From NCBI GenBank assembly GCA_011800805.1, contig MPNW01000152.1:294677-358676 (forward strand): a stretch of 64,000 nucleotides of DNA, written 5' to 3'. This DNA comes from Hirudo medicinalis (Eukaryota; Annelida; Clitellata; Hirudinida; Hirudinidae). Under the pieces are notes generated by a model. The model saw only the letters and a program-made list of their open reading frames with translations, was not told the origin of the DNA and searched no databases. Shown piece by piece: positions 22,607-34,664 of this stretch (positions are counted from its first letter, which is position 1; every line of letters begins with the position of its first letter). A program made the position numbers and the translations under genes.

Positions 22607-22613
22607 TTAGTAT
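22558..22613. repeat. AAT microsatellite
   Basis: More than a dozen nearly perfect AAT units. Confidence 0.9.
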
Positions 22614-22734
22614 TATATGGCGGAACGTGCAATACTTTTTATCGCTCGCTGGTTCTACATTCCAAAATAAAAAAATTCTTTTCAAATTAGGGCATCGTCA
22701 CTTATTTATTTGAAGTTGAGTTTTATTATCGGGA

Positions 22735-22973
22735 GGGTTATGGCTTAGCTCAGGGGGGCAGGACTCCCCTGAAGGTATGCCTGAAAGAAACCAAGTTCTG
22801 GGATCAGCTACGGGTTTCGAATGCCAGATTTATCAAGTTTGATAAGGAAACAACACGGAATCGCAGGGGACATAAAGTATCAACGTCCAATAAAAGGCAG
22901 GACAGATCTTATTATTTAGTTTCATCTTAGTTATGCAACGGACTTTAATCTAATAAATAAACAGGACAGATCT
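22735..22973 (+). mobile_element. tRNA-like head plus LINE-type tail (candidate SINE)
   Basis: TGGCTTAGCTCAGGGG at 22741-22756 fits a polymerase III A box and GGTTTCGAATGCC at 22813-22825 a B box, at tRNA-like spacing. Downstream, CATCTTAGTTATGCAACGG and ACTTTAATC (22923-22950) followed by TAATAAATAAA matches the 3' tail of the LINE relic at 43178-43228. The tail segment alone is bracketed by direct repeats CAGGACAGATCTT (22898-22910 and 22961-22973), so head and tail may instead be two separate insertions. Confidence 0.45.
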
Positions 22974-22974
22974 T

Positions 22975-25253
22975 TGATCATAAGAGTACGAGTGCCCTTG
23001 CTTACTAAAGCATTGTTGATAATGTTGACTTTTTTTATTGCATCACTGTTTCACGAAATAGTTTTCAAAACTTTATCGACCGAAAGCAAAAAATCACATT
23101 CGGTCGGTCTCTCATTTATACTCACCTATGTTAATCGGTGTTTTTTCCTCATAACTAAGTATAGGAAAAATAAATACCTGGTTCTACTCCGCCGAGGGCT
23201 CAGACCCCACTCCAAAAATTCTTCGGAATTAGCTGACGATCATTCTATTTAGCAGAAATCTCCCTAATAATATTTTAACATATATTATATTTACTTGGCT
23301 TTCTCGTTGCTTCATTACCATGCATCATATTTTTGCCTTTATACAACATAAAATATCCCTTTAAATTCTAAGGCATATTTTGATCAAAGTGTGTTTAAGA
23401 AATTATTCGATAGTTGAACTGAAGCGAATGGGAAGAGCTTCTGTGGCAGTTTCCATGGTTCTGAAATGGATTACTGCTACGAAAAAGAATCCAATTTAAA
23501 TATGCACACACTCTGTTCTAAAACTGCACCATATTTTTTATGTGTCCAGAACACATAATCACATAATTTTTACCCCTGATGAACCATTCCAGATGAATAT
23601 ATATTAACACCCCCCTGAGACTCCTTTATGATTATTCTCAATAAGCAAATGAGTAGTTAGTGATTATATGGCTTTCAAACTACCTGCAACTAAATGCAGT
23701 TAAAACAATTAGCAAAGAAATAAATTATACCAAATCATTGAATTTTCAATTTTCTGGTAACATGCACCCCTCAGAGCAATATTAAGGAAAACTTTAAGTG
23801 CACTAAATCACTTTCTAACTTGTTTTAATAAAGAATAAAAATCATTATCTGTGCCAGTTTCAAACTGCTGAAAACAGTGAACATATAAGCAACCTTTGAG
23901 GAAGTGAATACATCAGTTGCTTAAATGAAAACATTACAAAAGGGATTCGATAATGGCTAACCTCTCAACAGGGATTTAGCAAACTAAAACATAGATTTTA
24001 CATAAAATGGCTTGTTACAGAAAGTACAAATCAGATTGTACACTGCAACTAGCAAGCAAAGATTCAAATTTGTTACAACACCAAAATGAGAAAATAAAGA
24101 AGTCACCCAATGAGTATCACAAGCCAGGTCACGCTTGGACTTAATGGACAATTCAATAGTGTATTGCCATACCAACACACATCTATGGTGCAGAATTTAA
24201 AAAAAATGTATAGGGGAGCACGCTGTGACACCATATAAAGTGGCTGGTGATGCCACACATTGAACATAAACCATCCAGAATTTGACAGAAAAAAATTATT
24301 GCTGCTGGGGCTTCCAACAAGAGGAAAACACAAACACGTGAATGAAAACCTAATGATCAAAGCAATTTGAAATTTTTTAACAGTCAAATTGACAAATAAC
24401 CTGAATCGTAGGAATCCATAAAAATAAATCTGTCCATGAGCAATTATGTTCCTCTACCAAGTCGCATCATGGCAAGAGATCAATTTATCAATTGTGATCA
24501 AACATGACATGCTTTAGTTTCTGGAATAATTTCCTGACTTGTCAGTGCCAGCATAAAAGGCACACAATAACTCAAGAATGGATATTAGAGAGATGCATCC
24601 AGGCTTTGCTAAAGCTTTTTCAACAAAACAATTCTCGATTTTTACAAGGAATTGACTTTTTGAAACAATGTCAAAAGAATTTACTCAATAAATAATGGAT
24701 TTAATGTCTTAAAGTATTTTAAAATTTCATAATTGCAGGAGAGCCATTTCAACGATCCCTTATCCAAATCTCAAGTATCATGCAACAATTTCACATGCAA
24801 GCAGAATATCCGGCAGATTAAAGAAGTGGAAGTTACAACAAGAGCAACCTTCTAAATAAAAGAAGCTGTGATGGAAGTAATTTTTGTGGCAGATCTTCTA
24901 CTTGCACAACAATGAGATGACAAAATATTGAAAACCTCCACAATGCCTCTAGATTATCAAGGAACTATGTTGAAAACCAACAAATCTCACAATTAAGAGC
25001 AGTTTATATAAAGAAGAGGAGATAACTGATGCAGACAGTCCAAGCATTCTATTTTGGTGACTGGTAGATCCCTTTCATGATGACTCTTTCATAATTGGCA
25101 CCAAATCGTCATGTTAGTGAACACAATAACAGAGCATCAAAATCTAATCTAACTGATCGTTTCCAAGGAGACTAAATAACCAATCAAAACATTGCCACAC
25201 AAGATCAAAGACTCTCCTAAAATACTTGTAATGAGCCAAGTGTGAGTGCAATG
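22975..25253. other. no gene seen; 3' side of syntaxin gene
   Basis: AT-rich. Open frames such as 22974-23252 and 24387-24103 lack family features and splice partners. Probably includes the syntaxin-1 3' UTR. Confidence 0.4.
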
Positions 25254-28200
25254 TCAAGGTATGAAGATGCCCAACAAGGAGCCCCCGACAATGAGGATCA
25301 AAACGGATACACATATCAGGATTATGATCTTTTTCTGGATAGGCAAAAAACATATTTTAATGTTTGTACTCAGATATCATTGACACAAAACAAAAGTAAA
25401 CACAACCTTCCTGGCAGCACTTTGGTATTTCATGGCCTTTTTTGTATCAGCAGCAGCAGTTTCAACATAGTCCACAGCCTTTTCAACATTGTGCTCAATC
25501 CTGTCAATCATCTCGCCCTGGCAAATACACATACAGACATTGAAGCACAAAATAAAAGAACACGTAAACATGAAGCTTCCAACTTGGCTTTCCACCAGCA
25601 TGGCCATGTCCATAAACATGTCGTGAAGTTCTTTAATGGACTGTTCAAGTTTCATGATGTCATTGTGACGTGCCTCTATATCCATCAGTGATTGTTTGGC
25701 TTGTTGGGTATCAGTGATGATCTTTATCAATGAAATGAGACTATGAAATTCTCAGATTGAATCAGCAATAATGGCAAACTAATTAATTACTTTGCCATTA
25801 TTACTTAACAACAATTTCAATGTACAATCAACAGACCCCTTGAGTGAAAATAGCAGGGTTTCCTGACTCCAACATGTCCTCCAACTCTTCATTTGTGGTG
25901 GCCCTTCCAGCTGCAATGCACTCCAATTTAATCTCACAAAATAACATTAAATGATCTGAAAAAGACCTATATTAAAGATTTGTAAAGTTGTAATGTGAAG
26001 TGTTACTAAAGTGTTTCAAGTGACAATCAAAATTCTAAACATCCAATAAAACGGCCCTTGAAGAGAATGTATGAAATCGACCACACATATGTTATTATTA
26101 TCTCAGACTCCTCATCAAATTTATCATAACACATATATATGCTTCAACCATCTACCTTTTCTAACTCAAGGATATAATTCAACGTCCGAACACTGTAGGA
26201 TTAATGTTCTAAGGTTTGAATTATGAATTACTTTCTCAATTAAACTCTACACTTACAGTCATTTTGAGATGTTTGATTATTAAAGTAGACTTTTAACATG
26301 TAGTTAATCTTAAAAGTTCTATTACTGCATATTGGCCTAAGTATGTTGCTGCGCAAACACTAAAACATTTATTTACTTTAAAGTTTATGTCAGTGGCCTG
26401 TGAACCATTCTGCTAGAGAAATGAACTAGACAAACAAATAAATAAATATATTTCTTCAATATTTTCATCAGAAACCACATCCAAAGACTGTTATTCTCTA
26501 TTATAATGACATTAGACAATTTTTCCATAATTCTTGAATGTCAGCAAACTTAAGGAGCAGATACAAATTACTCCCAAATTCTTAAATACCACATATCCAA
26601 AACTCAGTATCACTAAGAAAATGAATACATAGTTTTAATTGTCCTACCTAAAATAAGATCCATCAAATGGGATAGAACTTTCAAAACATCAATAGGCACA
26701 TGTTATTGTCAAGCCATAAAATGAGACTTGAGCAACATAACTGATGAAAATAATGCAATGCTCCACAAAACAGAAATCAAAGTTGAAAATGAAATGTGAC
26801 TAAACAAAGTTATTAAAACAAAATCTAACTGTTTTCCTGAAATCCTCCACAATGTTCAAGGATATGTTATCCCTTTCACAACAACCCCCCATCAAACAAC
26901 AGAGGAGAATCCAACTAAAAGAAAATAAACGATTATTCAACTGAACAATCACTTGATAAAACAGCCAAGATTCATCCAAGTCATAGACTGCAGTGAGTCC
27001 CATAAACATGAATTCAATCATCGACTAACTTATCTCCATCTGCCTCTGTAACCTCTTCTTACAACCATCCCTATAGTCAACTTGAGCTGCATTGTACTGG
27101 TTCATGACCTCAATGAACTTTCTTAAAATGGTGGAGTGCTACAATTTGAATGTTAATGTGATTATGAATTCATCGAAGAGCTTCCATCACCCACCTGAGT
27201 CTTGCGAATACGCAAATCAGCAGACGACTTGTTGGTTTCTTCCTCTTGTTCAATCTTTTGCTCAAGAACTGCAATTAAAATAATAAGATGCCACCATACA
27301 AATACAGCTAAAATTAACTTATTTTAAGATGCTTAAATCCAATTTCCATCAAACAATAAATATCCTTTGTGCCAACATGCCAATAGTAACCCTTTAATTT
27401 GCCCCGGACTTTGTTTGCAGTCTTCTTTATCTCTGCCATCAGATCTTCTAGTTCTTCTTTAGTTTCTATTCATTAACAAAAACACGCATCTAATCAAATT
27501 CAAATTTTGTAAAACTGTAAAAATATAATTCAGTGATTTAGCCACTTAAATAGGCCAGGTTTTATACCTAAAAATGATTTTATAACTAATTAGGATATTC
27601 TTTTGCTCATTAAAAATTTGATGTCAAAGATAAAAACAAGAACATGTTTTACAGCAATAGCATAAAAATAATTTTCGAAAAATCAAGGAGTCAAAAATAG
27701 GAGTCAATGTAATGAAGTACAAGAATTAATATTTAGAATGCCTACTGGGCCACACTGAGTGAAGTAACAGGTGCCATCGTTACAAGTTAAAAACATTGTG
27801 AGCATGGATTAAACTCACTGTCATCTGTCTGAGGAGCAGAGAGAATAGCACTGTGCTTCTTCTTCACCTCATCAACATCCACTGCAATCTTATCAATCAT
27901 CTCTCTGATTTCATTCACCTTCAAATACATTCGACAAATTTAGGTACCCTTTCAAGCAACCCAGAAAATAAGCGCAATGTTAGTAGGCATGATATTTAAT
28001 ATTTTGCAACTTATTAGAGACTTTCAAATTTCATTCACCCAACCTGCTCAAAAAATTCTTCCATGAACTTGCCTCCATCAACATTCATTGTCATGGGCAT
28101 ATGCTCACCCGGTTCATCATCATCATCGCTTTGAGCCTAAATTAAAAACAAGAATGTAATTTTAGTGATATTTTGCTACAAGATGGAATAAATACACTTG

Positions 28201-28743
28201 ATTCCATTGATGCAAAATACAATTCTTATTCAAATAACAAAATCAAAAAGTGTGATTAAGGCTACAAAAAGAAGACAAAATGAAGTTTCATGGGAGGAAA
28301 TCTTTTAATTGTGACAGTCATTTTCACCAGCAATAAAGAACACCTTAATGTCACCCATAATTAAATTGTTTGACTTGTATAGAATTTTCCTTGGCTGTCA
28401 ATCAGCAATGATTGTTAATGAATCAAATCATAGTTTTGGTGTAATAACTACTTGATATGTAATATGATAATAAAGTAACATTTTCAAAAGCTTTCTTTTA
28501 AAATATTACACCCGTTATCACTAACGTCCAATTAATGTGGCAAAGAGTTGGTAGGTTAAGAAATTTTCAGAGAATGGATGACCAGACAGCAAGATTTATT
28601 CTCAGGTTGCATTACATAAAAAGACAAGCACAGACGCACATCACTTTAGACAAAAAGTAAAACAATAAATAAAATAAATTGGAAATGTTCATTTAGTAAA
28701 TGAAACATACCGCCTTCAGAGCTGCCAAACGATCCTTAGTCAT
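25254..28743 (-). CDS. STX1: syntaxin-1 (plasma-membrane t-SNARE)
   Basis: Q-SNARE that pairs with SNAP-25 and synaptobrevin to drive synaptic vesicle and other exocytosis. Ten exons: 28743-28711, 28136-28044, 27918-27819, 27465-27391, 27268-27195, 27138-27030, 25910-25837, 25721-25584, 25517-25407, 25334-25254; all phases match, 295 aa (family about 288). The start reads [11 protein letters not shown]; the Habc three-helix domain covers roughly 28-155; the linker has [11 protein letters not shown]; the SNARE motif (~195-255) contains [19 protein letters not shown] and [16 protein letters not shown], with the zero-layer glutamine in LVESQGEMID; the last exon is the C-terminal anchor [20 protein letters not shown]. 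It is divergent from the first FITM gene, 532 bases between start codons. Confidence 0.97.
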
Positions 28744-29275
28744 GATTTTGATATCGATCTACGAATAATGGTCAATTATTTTAGAACTCTTTGTTTACTT
28801 GCTACCAAACTTTTATCGCAAGTCTTTTGAAAACTGCAATGGATCTCATCAACCAAGCATCCCACACCCGATGAAATTTTTTGACGGAGAGAGGCAGAGA
28901 CTTCCGGTATGACGTCATGAATTAATTTACTAACGTTTCCAATTCCAAAATCATATTCATGCTGAGTTTTTGATTCAGGTTGATGAAACGAAGTGATAAT
29001 TAATTTATAGGATTTCATTTAAATAAATGCTCAAATAAAGTTGATAAACTATCAATTAGTTGTTGTAATTAATAAATAAATGCTGGTTAGATTTTGCTTG
29101 CAGAGATTACTAACAATGCTTCCAATATCGGTTGTATTAAATATTGGCTTCTTAATTCCCAAGAGCAGCCTGCAGCAAGACAGCACTAAGCAACTGGCTT
29201 AAACTTCACTGGGTCAAAGGTAAAACTTTAAGCTCTGTGGATTACTCGTGGATTTCGTTATTAAATGAGTTATAA
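28744..29275. promoter_or_regulatory. shared upstream region of STX1 (-) and FITM-like gene (+)
   Basis: 532 bases between two divergent start codons, AT-rich with no coding exons supported (a 28776-29018 minus frame has no family features). It must hold both promoters and leaders. Confidence 0.45.
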
Positions 29276-31808
29276 ATGAATCAAAAATTTTCGGGCGTAC
29301 GAAGTCGCGATTGGAGAGTTCCAGATCCCACATGTCCTCTTCAGAATTTAATCAGAAAAACATCTTCGCCGCAAATTCATTCAAGTTCTGGTAAAGTATT
29401 CTTACTCAATTTCCAATGGAAAGTTAAATTTAAAATATGTTAAATTATTTTTATTTCTCAATAGTTACCCCGTCGGGTCAGACCACTTGCAGCCCTGTCA
29501 AACTGAAAGTTGCCGCAAAACCGATATCATTCTGGACATTTTTGGTCATCTTGGCAATGCACATATGTCGAAAGTTTCTCTACATTAGTTTGAAATATAG
29601 ACTCATCATATACTTCTGCTCAACAGCCGTCGTCTCTTTAATTACGGATCACTTTCCTCCTCCTGGTTCCTTTTTGTCCGACCCATCAAACATTATCAAC
29701 AACTACTTCGTTACCTACTCCTGGACATTAACGTGTGCAGTTCTGGCGATCTTCATTTACTTCACGAGGTTGTTCCATGTATTTTATGTCATAAATTAAT
29801 ATTCAGGCTGGATCTTAGATTTCACATTGATTTATTCAGTAATGGAATGATTGTTGATAACAAAAAGATAGTTGTATGACTAAAAATAGTAAACTCAAGA
29901 CCTATATGTAGTTAAAAATATATTATAATGTAAATATTTTTAATTGATAATTTATGAAAAATTATGGATATGAAAATCTTAATTATCCAGCGCTATCCAG
30001 CGCCATAAGCAGAGACATCATTTCAGTTTTTTTTCTGGGCGGGGGGCAAATATATTTTATCAGTTGTAGTTAAGGTAAGAAAATAAGTTAATATAAAATA
30101 TATCAATATGTTTCTGCTTCGCAATTACTTTGTGAATGTTCAGTGGTAGATTTAGTTCTGTTTACAATTTAAATTTTGTCCAAATTCTGATTGTAATCCT
30201 TATTTTTATATATGTCGATCTTTTAGGTGCCTTATGTATCCGGATAAGATGTAAAGGCACTTCTTAATCGTTAATACTAACATTTTGTCAAAATACTACT
30301 GTTAACATTTTCAAGTTTCTAAAATTTATTTAAAATTAACTTACTACTCACTCGATTTTGGCCATAATTTATTTTATTAAAACTAGTTAAGATAACGTAA
30401 ATATAATAAAAATATAAAAAATAGTGAACATAAAAAACATTGAAATTTGTTACTCGAGCAGTTTTTTAATATTTGTTTTTGAAATAAACGTTCAGATGTA
30501 TCTAAAAGGGTATCCAAGGCAATTAAAAAGAGGCACCATATGGGCCATATCAATGATATCATGTCAAATACTTTCAAAATCACTGGCGGGCCAGTGGTGG
30601 CTGGGGATCCAAACCAGACCAATTGCGAGAGCGGGCGCCCAAGTCATTTAGTCTTTTAGTCATCGTGCCAAGTTCAAAATTTGAATTTAAAAAACTTTGC
30701 TCCCCCTAAAAAAAATACTTTTGGCGCCCCATGTCCTTAAGTGCATGTTGTTACTATCAGTTAAGTATTGACTTTACTACGAGAAATGCACAAATTTAAC
30801 TCACTTCCACCAAAAAAGTTTTCATAGAACTTGTTGGACACAAACACCAGCAAACAGAAAGTAATTTTGTTGTAATTATTTGGTATTAACACTGATGACC
30901 AAGAAAATTATCTCTGTGGTCCAGTTTTATAAATATCTTACCCAGGTCACCTTCGTCTAATTTATATTAATTTACTTCTAGCAACGTGTTTTGTTGTGGC
31001 CAACTTTCCGGCATCCACAGAAATCTGTCACGTCTGATTGTTATGGCCAGCTGGTGCTACTTCTGCTCATATGTTTTTGACTTCATCGAATATCGCTACA
31101 GTTTCTGTACGAAAGGACCCAACGAGAAATTCAAAAAGGAAATGTGTACTGGAAGGTGAGCATGGTTTTGTGTTAATTAATTAATTAATTAAATTATAAG
31201 CACGCATAAGAGCGTCGATTATTCGAAGTATAGATTATCCGAACCCGAAAATCCAAATTATTCCACACCCATAAATGTTTCGTTTTACGACAATGAACGT
31301 TACTTAATTAACAATAATTATTTTATTTTGGAATAATTACTTTATTTGTAATTTATATAGTAACTAGATATTGCTTTGCAGATGGATCTCCTTCGCCATT
31401 TCAAACAGAACTTTCCAAGTTGTTCAAAGCATTATTGTAATCTCAGAAGAAGTAAAAGCACTCGTAGTTTGGGAAAGGTTGAACGAACTTTTTAACAAGA
31501 AAGAAGCAGGAATTGTAACGAGTGTTGTTTCAGAAAATAATCTCAAAAGTGCCAAGCAACTTCACGAAGAAGGTTCCTCGTGTGTCCGAGCCAGTGTATT
31601 GGCACTGACCATTCTTATCATTTTACTCGACGTTGCCAACATAAGCACCATAGTTTACTTCAATAACATGCCACAAAAAATTGTAGCACTTTTGTTCGCT
31701 GTGGGCGGATGGATATTATCTTACAAAATGTGGTTCAAGCACAAAACAATCCTCGCACATATTTGCTGTCCTGGGAGTCCTGGAGAGAACTTATTGATTA
31801 CCAAATAA
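29276..31808 (+). CDS. FITM2-like protein lacking both catalytic histidines
   Basis: FITM (fat-storage-inducing transmembrane) proteins are ER multi-pass enzymes that hydrolyse acyl-CoA and keep lipid-droplet budding and ER lipids normal. Four exons, 29276-29390, 29465-29768, 30982-31155, 31372/31382-31808 (acceptor AG at 31380-31381), phases consistent, 339 aa. Family features: TDHFPPPGSFLSDPSNIINN, the GIHRNLSRLIVMASWCYF segment, and SEEVKALVVWERL. At the two active-site positions the neighbour gene has DISGH and YFHD, but here the residues are AISNR and YFNN, so both histidines are replaced. With an intact frame over four exons it is probably expressed but not a classical FITM enzyme. Tandem duplicate of 32937-33976. 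Confidence 0.85.
30209..30275 (+). repeat. solo fragment of the repeat seen in the Merlin element
   Basis: GTGCCTTATGTATCCGG, then GATGTAAAGGCACTT and TAATCG match 3636-3690. It lies in an intron of the FITM-like gene. Confidence 0.6.
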
Positions 31809-31984
31809 TAATAATCATTACTAACAATATCGTTGATAATAGCGTTGAAACACATTGGTCGAGTTTTTTTTTTATTTAACAGCCGAATTTTATTATATAA
31901 TATTCCATTGATAATGGAGTTAATTCAAGCGTCCTGGCATCTGAGTGGCACGAAATCCCTTTTTAGAATTAAAGTTTTGATCAC

Positions 31985-32449
31985 TTTATTTTAATTAATG
32001 TGTCGAGTTCGCAACTGAGCCTGCACCGCCAGGGAACCTCGTGTAGGGGTGCTATATATTTGATAGAGCGATTTAAAAAGTGCCTTCACAAGCTGCAGTG
32101 TCGAAGATCTTGAAGGCAGGAACCCAAACTGTTCCTGCATGAACAAGTTCTGCTGAAGGAAATATTTCAGAATATGATCTATAATAATTGATTTAAGAAT
32201 CTTAGAGCAGACACTTCGTCAGAGAAACTGGTCTGGAGTTTTTTTTTTGTCTTCACGACCCTTCTTACGCAGCGGTACCACAAAACTTGTTTTCCAATCT
32301 CCCAATACCTTGAATTTCTGAAAATGTGTTCCAAATATCTTGAAATTGTCCGCATTGTTTTCGAAAGACTCTGGACCTGAAGGTTTACTCCTGTTTAATT
32401 CTTTCAACTTTGCATCTACTGCAGAGATGTCTATTTTCATTTCCTGCAA
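31985..32449 (-). mobile_element. LINE reverse transcriptase fragment joined to the dispersed repeat
   Basis: The minus strand from 32449 reads KELNRSKPSGPESF, then LGDWKTSFVVPLRKKGRED (the finger block before the YRP..LT motif), then ILKSIIIDHILKYF and QEQFGFLPSRSST. From about 32090 down to 31985 the sequence changes into the dispersed repeat of 3604-3894 (AGCACCCCTAC, CCCTGGCGG). It lies between the two FITM genes, opposite to their direction. Confidence 0.7.
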
Positions 32450-32936
32450 TTCACCCTCTGGAATGTTTTGGATGTGAAATCTGCTTTAATTGAATGAATC
32501 GAAAATTTCAAAAACAAAATTAGGCTAAAAATCAACCGTTAAAGATACAAATGCAAGTAACTTCTTAAAAGATTTGTAATAAATAGAGGTATTTGATAAT
32601 TAAATTTAATTAATTTAAAATGTTATAATCATAATCATTCTAATTGCTAGAATTTGCTTATTTATTTATGCATGAACAATTTTCAAAATATAATTTTTAG
32701 TTGCGGCTGAAAGACATTTTGCCTGTTATGGAAAATGTGAAATGACTAAATCACAATCTTAAAAGGAAACATTCCAAATATGTTTCTATGTTTTATGAAA
32801 TGTTACGATTTTGCGAGTGGTACATGTTGTTAATTTGAAGGCTACTTGATAGAAAGGATAGTAGTTATTATCAGGCATTGGATACTTTCGTGCAACGCCA
32901 GACACCAGATTAATTTTCCTTGGGTTAATTCGGAGT

Positions 32937-33976
32937 ATGTACAAGCGTCCGTCACTTAGATCGATTCGAAGGGATAGTAATTGCTCACAAGCGGAAGAAA
33001 GGCAATATGAAGTTCCAAAACACTCGAAGTTATTTAAATTGTCTGATGCCTGCAATAGATTCCTGCAGTTTGCCCGAGGCAACCTAGCCATAACTTTATT
33101 GGTATACTTTTTTGTTGTGGTGCTGGTTTCACTTGTCACCGACTACGTGATTAAAGCTCCACCGACATACTTTTCAAATAAAAGGAACTTTATAAATATG
33201 TATTTTGTGAAAGTTGGCTGGGGCTGGACCTTAAGCTTTGTCGGGTTAATGCTACTTTTGACAAGGTGAATGCATTCCCATTATTCTAGTTTTACTTGTT
33301 TACCATAAATTAACCTGTCGCATTGCTTTGTTGGATCAAGTTTTTCACGATGATAAAATGATTCCTTTTCAACAGTTCTACTCTTTGTGGTGGAGATTGG
33401 AGGTGCATCTGCAACAACATGACTCGACTTATTGTTGCCACAATCTGGTGGTATTTCAGTACTTCAGTGTTTGATCACACAAGAAAGACAGTTGGTTATT
33501 GCTCAGGATCTTTTTCATTAAGTTCACAGTTATGCAATGAGAATTCATGGTCTGGATTGGACATATCCGGGCATTCATTTCTGCTCGTATATAGTAGTTT
33601 GATTATCTTGGAAGAAAGTAAGATTTTCTCTTTATGGGATTCATTACCAAAAAGATTGCTTTCTATGAAGAAATCCAAGCAAAGAAATTGTGTCAGTTCA
33701 CCAACAGATCAAATTACAGAATCTTTGAGATTGTTTGAGAACAGAGCTCCACTAATTTATTTATCCATTATTTTAGTCACCATATTGTTTCTGTTGTGGA
33801 ACTTCATGTTGCTCATGACTCTCATCTATTTCCATGATACATTGCAAAAAGTACTTGGATTTTTGTTTGCAGTTCTAGGATGGATTGCTAGCTACAAATA
33901 TATCTTCAAAATAGGGATGTATTATGGTCCAATTTTGCCTGAGAAATGTTTTATGATAATAAGTAATAAAGTGTAA
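32937..33976 (+). CDS. FITM2: FITM2, fat-storage-inducing transmembrane protein
   Basis: ER membrane acyl-CoA diphosphatase required for lipid-droplet formation and ER homeostasis. Two exons, 32937-33265 and 33376-33976, phases consistent, 309 aa. Signatures in order: TDYVIKAPPTYFSNKRNF and MYFVKVGWGWT after the first membrane helices, a CNNMTRLIVATIWWYF helix, the active-site block GLDISGHSFLLVYSSLIILE (first catalytic His), and LIYFHDTLQKVLGFLFAV (second catalytic His) with a short tail. Exon 1 ends at the same place as exon 2 of the upstream paralogue, which supports tandem duplication, but this copy has fused or lost the other introns. Confidence 0.93.
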
Positions 33977-34664
33977 TAAAGGCAGTTTAACAACCTATTT
34001 GAATGTTTTTTGACTATTTTTATTACTTCAATAATCCATATTATTATTAATTGATTTATTAATAGTTTTCAATAGTTTTTCAAGAGTTAGGTGATACATT
34101 TGTACTAGCATTAATGTGGCTTTAGATAAAAATGGCACAATAAACAAAAATGTTTAATTTTGAATGGGAAAAGCAGTCAGTTTGTGCTATTTTGTATGCA
34201 GTATGGCTCTGTGGAAAAGTTGAAAAACATCTTGGGTCACTGCTTTATTGGCAGCTTTATTGCATCAATATATAGCTGGTAATGTATCAGGAAAGAGAGG
34301 ACTAAACCCTGTTATCTGAAAATATTTGCTTTGGAGTAGTGTTCTCAAACATAATGTGGAGACTGCACAAGTTAGTGTTTTAAAACATGAGGATGCCACT
34401 TGTTAGAGATTAACGTTATGATATGCGAGCACTTCCAATGGGTAGTTCACAAACCGATATTTGCCCATTTTGCAGGATAAAAGTTACACATGGCTTCCCC
34501 TGTAACAAGTTCAAGTGGTTGTTACATAAACTCAAGAGAAAATTTTAAGAGTAAAACAGTAAGACAATGGATGGGAAATATCGCAAAAAGTTTGACATGA
34601 TGAGTTCTGTTCTGTTTTCTTGAAGCCTGAGAAATTACTGTTCAGAATTATTTTGAGAGTACCT
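33977..34664. other. spacer between convergent FITM2 and SVOP genes
   Basis: No coding signal; presumably 3' UTRs. Confidence 0.45.

Noticed and set aside
22428..22685. frames with long Leu or Ile runs
   Set aside because: Product of the AAT microsatellite at 22558-22613.
24103..24387. possible C-terminal exon of syntaxin-1 (ends VTWLVILIG)
   Set aside because: The true anchor exon was found at 25334-25254 (KKIIILICV), in phase with the preceding exon; this frame lacks the basic-hydrophobic pattern.
30580..30760. fourth hAT MITE copy (CAGTGGTGGC ... TTTGGCGCCCCATG)
   Set aside because: The ends look hAT-like but the inside does not match the family and no 8-bp flank repeat was found.
32219..32449. 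separate small gene on the minus strand between the FITM genes
   Set aside because: Its residues match the finger region of LINE reverse transcriptases (DWKTSFVVPLRKKGR).
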